From: Acidobacteriaceae bacterium
GTDB lineage: Bacteria; Acidobacteriota; Terriglobia; Terriglobales; Acidobacteriaceae
DNA: 64,000 nucleotides
NCBI GenBank assembly: GCA_903642265.1
Contig: CAHJWN010000009.1
Coordinates: forward strand, 1 to 64,000
Reading direction: 5' to 3'
Below, one piece after another: positions 59,097 through 64,000 of this stretch. Numbering within the stretch: position 1 is the stretch's first letter; the number at the start of each line of letters is the position of its first letter. Made by a program: the position numbers and the translations under genes. The notes under the pieces are model-generated. The model was not told where the DNA came from. It was given only the letters and a program-made list of their open reading frames with translations, and ran no database searches.

Positions 59097-59567
59097 TCAC
59101 GCCCGTCGACCTACCCGTCCCTTTCCAGTCGCCACTCGGAAGTCAGCAAACAACGGAACATCCTTCTCCAGCGGCGTCACCGACACAAAGTTCAATCCGA
59201 CCTGCTCGTGACCCTCCGGGTGCTGCTCTCTCCAGAGCACACGAAGGAACTCCGGCCAATTGTCCTGGACGTAGAAAGTGCGCGAGACCTTCGCATGGCA
59301 CGACAGACAGAGCGTAATCATCGTAGCCGGATCATTGTTCCCCGGCTCCCGATGGTGAACTGCGACGGACCGCTTGCCTCTCTTTAGCGTCGTACAGCCG
59401 ACCACGCGGCAACGGTAGCCGTCCCGCTTTAACACTTCTTCGCGATGGCCACCGAAGTAAGCCTCATCCTGGCGCTTCAGCGTGTAGCAGGTAGCACAGA
59501 GGCCCCTCGCCAGCACTTTCGGCTGACCGCAAGGACAGTGCATCACGCGTTGAGTCCCGGCTTTCAC
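59097..59567 (-). CDS. HNH-endonuclease-like zinc protein
   Basis: 156 residues from GTG 59567, overlapping the stop of the recombinase gene (GTGA). N-terminal zinc ribbon-like MHCPCGQPKVLARGLCATCY, then the HNH region KRDGYRCRVVGCTTLKRG...VAVHHREPGNNDPATMITLCLSCHAKV with the HH pair and the two CxxC-type Cys pairs. HNH nucleases cut DNA in homing, restriction or packaging. The tail (about 50 residues) is not typical. Tight coupling to a serine recombinase suggests they act as one module. Confidence 0.8.
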   Translation of the reverse strand: MKAGTQRVMHCPCGQPKVLARGLCATCYTLKRQDEAYFGGHREEVLKRDGYRCRVVGCTTLKRGKRSVAVHHREPGNNDPATMITLCLSCHAKVSRTFYVQDNWPEFLRVLWREQHPEGHEQVGLNFVSVTPLEKDVPLFADFRVATGKGRVGRRA

Positions 59568-60172
59568 TTCCCTGCCCCTGCAACGTATCTATATAGAGTC
59601 TGACGACTGATGCCCAACTCGCCGGCAAGCGCAGTTTTGGATTCGCCGGCCGCAACTCGCCGCCGAAGATCTTTCGCCTGTGAGGGGTTGAGACAATGCT
59701 TCCGGCCCACATAAGCTCCTTCGCGTAGCTTCGCCAAAGCAATTCCCTCCCGCTGGCGTTCTCGGATCAGGTCACGCTCAAATTGAGCGAACGCTCCCAT
59801 GACATTGAGGAGCAGATGCGACATCGGCGAGTCTTCCCCGGTGAAGGTAAGGTTCTCTTTCTCGAAGCGGACGTGTACGCCGCGATCCGTGAAGCCGAGG
59901 ACCACCTTGCGAAGATCGTCCAGGTTGCGGGCCAGCCGGTCCATTGAGTGGCAGATCACCGTGTCGCCCTCACGCACGTAGCCGGTCAACTGCTCCAGCT
60001 GCGGCCGGTGGAGATCCTTACCAGAAGCCTTATCTACAAAACGCTTGTCGAGCGTAAAGCCGTCGAGCTGTCGCAGTTCCTTCTGATCGAGAGAGCTTAC
60101 ACGCAGGTAGCCGACGAGTTGGCCCGCCCTGCGCCGCCCTTTTGTCACTTTAGGTTCTTGAGGATTGACCAT
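59564..60172 (-). CDS. serine recombinase (resolvase/invertase family)
   Basis: 202 residues. Catalytic Ser in GYLRVSSLDQ (Ser 26), then VICHSMDRLARNLDDLRKVV, GVHVRFEKENLTF and MGAFAQFERDLIRERQREGIALAK, with a C-terminal helix-turn-helix (PSQAKDLRRRVAAGESKTALAGELGISRQTLYRYV). These are Tn3-resolvase/DNA-invertase features. There is no transposase next to it. A 16-residue basic leader precedes the usual start of the family. Candidate sites lie in the 120 bp upstream. Confidence 0.93.
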   Translation of the reverse strand: MVNPQEPKVTKGRRRAGQLVGYLRVSSLDQKELRQLDGFTLDKRFVDKASGKDLHRPQLEQLTGYVREGDTVICHSMDRLARNLDDLRKVVLGFTDRGVHVRFEKENLTFTGEDSPMSHLLLNVMGAFAQFERDLIRERQREGIALAKLREGAYVGRKHCLNPSQAKDLRRRVAAGESKTALAGELGISRQTLYRYVAGAGK

Positions 60173-60295
60173 CTCGTGTCACAATAACAGAACCGCGACC
60201 CTTGTGAGACGTGATTCTGTCACACATCCCATGTACCGCAGGGGTATACCCATCCACGACAGCGCAAATCTGGTTGCGCCTAGGAAGAGGTTGAG
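60173..60295. promoter_or_regulatory. divergent region with candidate recombination sites
   Basis: Between recombinase (minus) and the next gene (plus). TGTCACAATAACAGAA at about 60177 and TTCTGTCACA at about 60215 are inverted partners, GGGTATACCC at 60242-60251 is a perfect palindrome, and GCGCAA-ATCTGG-TTGCGC at 60262-60279 is a hairpin just before the plus-strand gene. They could be res subsites or operators; none is proven. Confidence 0.45.
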
Positions 60296-60895
60296 ATGTT
60301 TCCCGATTTTCCCGAATTGAAAAAGACGGTACTGGAACAGGCTCACGCAACCATGCGTCGCATGGTGCATGAAAAGCATCCTGTGCTGGCGGAAATAAAG
60401 AGCTATACCCAGCACGAAGGCCGCTCTATGAGGTATGAACAAGTGGGCTACGGTGAAAAGCAGGAAGATCTAACCGCCGCTTCCTTCCCCATCGAGATTA
60501 CATTTGATGAGGTTCCCTCTCTCATTGGTGACAAGCTCAGCGAGAAGATGGCAAAACTCGCGGATGCGGTAGGTGAACATCAAATGAATCTCTTGCTCAC
60601 AAAGCACAACGAAGCAACGGAGATGACGGGTAATCGGATTGATGCGAGAGGACGCCCCATGAATGGGGACCTGCTTCTTCAAATGATGGAAACAATGCCT
60701 ATGGACTTCGATTCGGCTGGAAACATCCTTCCCACGACAACGCTCTTAACCCATTCAGCCATGGCTCCTTCATACCAAGCCGCGATCAAAGAGATTGAAA
60801 ATGACCCAGAGCTACAGTCCCGGCACCGAGCAGACGTCAACCGGCAATACAACGATTGGCTTGATCGAGAGAATAATAGAAAACTGGTTGACTAG
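60296..60895 (+). CDS. unknown protein A of candidate defence pair
   Basis: 199 residues, ATG 60296 after GAAGAGGTTG. Soluble, mostly helical and charged: MFPDFPELKKTVLEQAHATMRR at the start, an ITFDEVPSLIGDKLSEKMAKLADAVGEHQMNLLL helix in the middle and EIENDPELQSRHRADVNRQYNDWLDREN at the end. I recognise no domain or catalytic motif. It overlaps the next gene by 95 bp in another frame, an unusually long overlap, so the two are surely one operon. The downstream gene has a nuclease-like domain, which makes this a candidate sensor, regulator or immunity partner. Confidence 0.7.
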   Translation: MFPDFPELKKTVLEQAHATMRRMVHEKHPVLAEIKSYTQHEGRSMRYEQVGYGEKQEDLTAASFPIEITFDEVPSLIGDKLSEKMAKLADAVGEHQMNLLLTKHNEATEMTGNRIDARGRPMNGDLLLQMMETMPMDFDSAGNILPTTTLLTHSAMAPSYQAAIKEIENDPELQSRHRADVNRQYNDWLDRENNRKLVD

Positions 60896-62435
60896 CGCAA
60901 GCGAGCGAAGCTTCCAGATTCCCTTTTGCCAGCTCCTATCAGCCCAAGGCGAGAAACTGCTGTACATCGCGAGCCATGGCCAGTTCGAAAAAGGCAAGGA
61001 TGTCGTCACGGAGACTTCAGGCGGACAGCTCCGCGCTTATCAAATGAAGGGCGGCGACATCAAGCTTGCTCAATGGCGAGAAATAGACAAGCAGATAAAC
61101 AACCTGGTTGAGCTTCCTATTCAGCTTCCATCTGTGAGAAGTACGGACTGGCATGAGCCCTTTTTGGTCACCAACGGACGTGTCGAAGATGCCGTTCTGG
61201 ACTACATCAACACTGCTAATTTAGGTTGGTCTCGAAGAAGCTTTCCCTTTCCCCTCAGGACGATTGAGAAGAGCAATCTCGTTCGTCAATTCACCGAACT
61301 TCATGGAACGTTCCTTCCAAAAGAGACAAGAGACTTTCAGGCACTTCTCAGTCTTATACTTCGCGATGGTCGCGCACCCCTCGACAAGCCCGCGTTCGCC
61401 GCCTTCATAGAAGGAACTCTCCCGTTAGAAACAGCCACGCTTGCCAAAAAGCGGGATGGTGCTCGTGCGATCACCAGTTGCCTTCTTCTCACCAGTTACA
61501 TTCTCGGAAGCTCGGTTGCTGTCTCTAACCATTGGCCACAGTTTGAGGCGTGGACTATGGTATGCAGCTACATCTTGTGCATGGCTACGCGCTATTCCCT
61601 AGCTAAGGAGTATTGGAAGGATTCTTACGATCTTGCGCTGATATCGGCACGCCGGGCGCTGGCGGATCTTATACAGGAGTGCCAGGAACGAACTGAATAT
61701 GTTGAAGGTCATCCTCTTGGAGACGGTTATTTTTACGGAGCGCGACAAACACTGTTATCTGGTCTTGTTGCTGCCTGGGCCTTGAACCAACGGAGGGCTG
61801 GGAATCCATCTTCCTTCCCGGCAAAGTTCTACAGGCAATCATTGCGTAAGAGTTTTTATTGGGGTGAGTCAGCCGCTCCATATCTGGCGTTAGCCGCAAT
61901 AGACCTAGAGATGAACTGCCAGTCAGCTAGTGCAGAGAACCTAATGTTCCAGATCCTTCAAATCGCCAGCTCTGCCAACGAACCGAATAGAAGGGGTATT
62001 CCCGACATCTTCACCTCGGTTGAAGATGCACTGGTCTTCCAGCATCGACTGAAGCCATTTCAACCGGAAAGCTACGCTGGATTCTCCTACGTCATTGAAT
62101 TCACTACGGAGTACCTTGCCAGGCGTTGGCGGCGACAGGGATTAGCGCAGCGGTGGCGAGGTCTCACCCAGATCTCTCTGATGACCTCAGTACCTAATGA
62201 AGAATGGGAGTGGTTCCGCTGGCGGGCCGAGAACCTTTCGTTAGCCTCAAGACGCTACCCAGAACCCCAGAGTTGGCAAAGTCTACGAACCGAAGCTGAA
62301 GCGCGAAACGCATCTGGTTTGCCTACACTCCTCCAACAGGAACCTGAGTTTTTGTCCTATTTCGTCATGGTCTTTCCGCATCGGCTTAATGTACATACGA
62401 TGAGGGGCCTTGAATTGGCGTTTGGTGCCTGCTAG
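60801..62435 (+). CDS. unknown protein B with candidate Mrr-like nuclease domain
   Basis: 544 residues from ATG 60801; a TTG 6 bp earlier is also possible. Residues about 20-100 look like a PD-(D/E)xK nuclease of the Q-x-K kind: E36 in ERSFQIPFCQLLSAQG, D67 in HGQFEKGKDVV, then Q81 and K83 in LRAYQMKGGDIKLAQW. The remaining 440 residues are helical, Trp/Arg/Leu rich, with no motif I can name, and could be a sensor. The domain call is pattern-based and needs a profile search. The stop codon shares bases (CTAG) with the stop of the convergent HEPN-like gene. Confidence 0.7.
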   Translation: MTQSYSPGTEQTSTGNTTIGLIERIIENWLTSASERSFQIPFCQLLSAQGEKLLYIASHGQFEKGKDVVTETSGGQLRAYQMKGGDIKLAQWREIDKQINNLVELPIQLPSVRSTDWHEPFLVTNGRVEDAVLDYINTANLGWSRRSFPFPLRTIEKSNLVRQFTELHGTFLPKETRDFQALLSLILRDGRAPLDKPAFAAFIEGTLPLETATLAKKRDGARAITSCLLLTSYILGSSVAVSNHWPQFEAWTMVCSYILCMATRYSLAKEYWKDSYDLALISARRALADLIQECQERTEYVEGHPLGDGYFYGARQTLLSGLVAAWALNQRRAGNPSSFPAKFYRQSLRKSFYWGESAAPYLALAAIDLEMNCQSASAENLMFQILQIASSANEPNRRGIPDIFTSVEDALVFQHRLKPFQPESYAGFSYVIEFTTEYLARRWRRQGLAQRWRGLTQISLMTSVPNEEWEWFRWRAENLSLASRRYPEPQSWQSLRTEAEARNASGLPTLLQQEPEFLSYFVMVFPHRLNVHTMRGLELAFGAC

Positions 62436-63037
62436 GGCTGTTGGTCCTCAGATTCAGCAACTAGAGAACGTGTCACAACTGACCATGAGCGGGGTTGCAA
62501 ACCTTTCATCGTTAAAGCGTCCTCTTCCGTAGATTCTGGAATGCGCGCCAAGAGTTTTGTCAGTTCTTCAACGATGTCCCACACGGACTTATGGGCCAGC
62601 TTCAGCTCATCTATCGAGAGCGTTCTAAAGTCTCTTTCGCTCTCCTTTTGATGTGGCAATGCGGCTGAAAACGCAGTGCCAAAGATTTCCTCGTCGCTAG
62701 AACGCGCCCAGCAAAAATGCGCAAACCGGTTCCTCATGCCCCGAGCAACGTCAATAGCTGGATTGATCTTGTTAATCGCCTGCAGCAGGTCATAGTCGAG
62801 GACGCGGCAACAGTACCGGACACGCTGAATTTCTACAGCTTGAGTGATGGCTTTCTGGAGCTGCACCGCTCCCATCTGATCGGTGTACACACGGCCAAGG
62901 AACTCGGGGGTCATGAGCACTCGGCTAAGGAGCTGACCAAGAAGAAACTCTACGTTCGACCACTCGATTCCGATGCGGCCGATAAGCTCCGCTTGTTCCG
63001 TGGTCAGATCCGAATATGCGTTGTGATTCAGTGACAT
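62432..63037 (-). CDS. HEPN-like protein (RX4H motif)
   Basis: 201 residues from ATG 63037, with AGGGG 6 bp upstream; ten more codons are open upstream. An all-helical protein: AELIGRIGIEWSNVEFLLGQLLSRVL, then DLLQAINKINPAIDVARGMRNRFAHFCWA. The string RNRFAH (R102 to H107) is an RX4H motif at the end of a helix after an IDVARGM lead-in, as in HEPN ribonucleases of toxin and defence systems. I see no MNT or other antitoxin next to it. It could also be a non-catalytic HEPN dimerisation protein. Confidence 0.65.
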   Translation of the reverse strand: MSLNHNAYSDLTTEQAELIGRIGIEWSNVEFLLGQLLSRVLMTPEFLGRVYTDQMGAVQLQKAITQAVEIQRVRYCCRVLDYDLLQAINKINPAIDVARGMRNRFAHFCWARSSDEEIFGTAFSAALPHQKESERDFRTLSIDELKLAHKSVWDIVEELTKLLARIPESTEEDALTMKGLQPRSWSVVTRSLVAESEDQQP

Positions 63038-63090
63038 AGCTAACCCCTGACGTTTTCTGACTATCAACGAAAATACTCTACGCAGCCTTG

Positions 63091-64000
63091 CTAAGCGGGC
63101 CAGTAGATCTTTTTTAGGGGCAGGAGAACCCGCGTCTCGGCGTCCATGTTGTCGTAATGCTCCATTACCGACTTCCCTAGACCATCTAGATCCAAGAGAG
63201 CGAGGTGATGATTCGCTCTTTCCGCCTCATATCGCGCTTCGCGTGTGAATCCTCCTGTCGATACGTACAGACCGTTATCCCGCTGGCGCAGGCCGCCCAA
63301 AAATGCACGGACATCGGGAGCTCCTATTGTGCCTTTTCGATGTTTTACCTCTACGAGGATGCGTGGTTCCTGAAATCCGAAGCCATCGGGTGATGCGATG
63401 ATGTCGCGCCCTCGATCGGCACCAGGAGCCGAGACTTGCGTCTTATAACCCATAGCTCTCAATAGCCCTGCTACAAGCTCCTGCATTTCATCCCATTCAA
63501 GACGGACGATGCGATCCTGAAGGAATTCCAACGCCTTCTGCTCGATGTCACGTCGAATGTCTGATTCGGCAGCGATTGCCTCTGTCGGCGTTGCGAGCGG
63601 TGCTTCGCTGAGCACATCATTTGCCGCGGTCTCCACGTGGCCCGAAAGCCGGTCGAATATCTCCTTCGTTGCTTCATCCGAGATACAAAAGATGGTTGCA
63701 ATGGACCCAAGTGAGTTCTTTGTTTGAGGTGTGAGAACATCCCGGCTCACTTCTTTGTCCCATTGGACTGCCTTGGTGTGTCGCAGTTCCTCGTCGGCAA
63801 GTGGGTTATAAATATAATCCCCTGTTACGGTGCCAACACGGTACATCCGATTCGCAGGTTCGTACATCAATACTGTGCTTCCCTGCACCAGCTCTTCCTT
63901 GAAACGGAAGATCTGCCCCGTTGCATTTGCGAGTCGCAGTCGGTTGTAGTCACCGAACTCCGCCGACACTAAAGCCGAGATCTCCTCACGGGTATGAACG
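63091..64000 (-). CDS. Mrr-type restriction endonuclease, partial
   Basis: The frame stops at 63091 and is open through the right edge, with residues VHTREEISALVSAEFGDYNR before the GTG at 63969, so the true start lies outside. N-terminal part: GQIFRFKEELVQGSTVLMYEP, YRVGTVTGDYIYNP and HTKAVQWDKE, a PUA/EVE-like or Mrr-associated domain. C-terminal Mrr_cat domain: MQELVAGLLRAMGYKTQVSAPG, ADRGRDIIASPDG, ILVEVKHRKGTIGAPDVRAFLGGL with catalytic D and ExK. Such Type IV enzymes cut modified DNA. It follows the HEPN-like gene direction and ends the island in view. Confidence 0.88.
   Translation of the reverse strand, partial: VHTREEISALVSAEFGDYNRLRLANATGQIFRFKEELVQGSTVLMYEPANRMYRVGTVTGDYIYNPLADEELRHTKAVQWDKEVSRDVLTPQTKNSLGSIATIFCISDEATKEIFDRLSGHVETAANDVLSEAPLATPTEAIAAESDIRRDIEQKALEFLQDRIVRLEWDEMQELVAGLLRAMGYKTQVSAPGADRGRDIIASPDGFGFQEPRILVEVKHRKGTIGAPDVRAFLGGLRQRDNGLYVSTGGFTREARYEAERANHHLALLDLDGLGKSVMEHYDNMDAETRVLLPLKKIYWPA

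Overview
This 64 kb window looks like part of a large conjugative plasmid, or an integrated plasmid-like element, from a Gram-negative soil bacterium. The style of the proteins suggests Acidobacteriota (Terriglobia/Acidobacteriaceae): histone-tailed HU proteins, A2-type haem-copper oxidase, BON/glycine-zipper secreted protein, RND pump of the 'LIDNSVVVLEN' type. No rRNA or tRNA is visible, so the taxonomic reading is inference. All functions are assigned from motifs I can read; no database search was run.

Region 1 (1-4.1 kb) is the replication and maintenance module: the tail of an ArdC-like anti-restriction protein, a ParA ATPase overlapping a small partner gene, a RepA-type initiator, and downstream of it seven 18-bp iterons with a perfect DnaA box. 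A divergent XRE regulator follows. Region 2 (4.1-14.1 kb) is a complete-looking conjugative type IV secretion operon in the unusual order virB2-B3-B4-B9-B10-(small TM)-B5/trbJ-(lipoprotein)-B6-(small TM)-B8-B11, closed by a ribbon-helix-helix-like gene. Region 3 (14.1-22.4 kb) is the DNA-processing module in R388 order: candidate oriT, trwA-like accessory protein, trwB-like coupling protein and a 1228-residue trwC-like MobF relaxase-helicase, then a secreted BON protein. A 42-bp dyad element occurs both in the replication origin and just upstream of the trwA-like gene (38/42 identical, opposite orientation), tying the two modules together.

Region 4 (22.5-38.2 kb) is cargo: two paralogous HU-like genes, each paired with the same small basic protein gene inside a 229-bp perfect direct repeat 13.8 kb apart. 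Between the copies lie an AcfC-like binding protein, a decayed yeiH exporter gene ending at an inverted repeat, crcB, an operon of FAD protein - ClcB-like channel - sulfite oxidase - LysR, a DUF202 protein, a TetR remnant, a NarX/NarL-type two-component pair and small secreted proteins. Region 5 (38.2-44.2 kb) is a sulfide/persulfide detoxification cluster: DsrE-like, half-size TauE, sulfide:quinone oxidoreductase, two persulfide-dioxygenase/rhodanese fusions, rhodanese-DUF2892 and an ArsR regulator. Sulfide would be oxidised to persulfide, then to sulfite, which the sulfite oxidase and exporters nearby could handle.

Region 6 (44.2-58.9 kb) holds an AraC regulator, an A2-type cytochrome oxidase subunit I with DUF2243 and CtaG proteins but no subunit II or III, a tripartite RND efflux system, a ClC channel and a PAS histidine kinase. 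Region 7 (59.1-64.0 kb) looks like a mobile defence island: serine recombinase plus HNH protein, then two overlapping unknown genes (one with a candidate Mrr-like Q-x-K nuclease domain), a HEPN-like protein and an Mrr-type restriction endonuclease running off the edge. This last block is the best candidate for an undescribed system.
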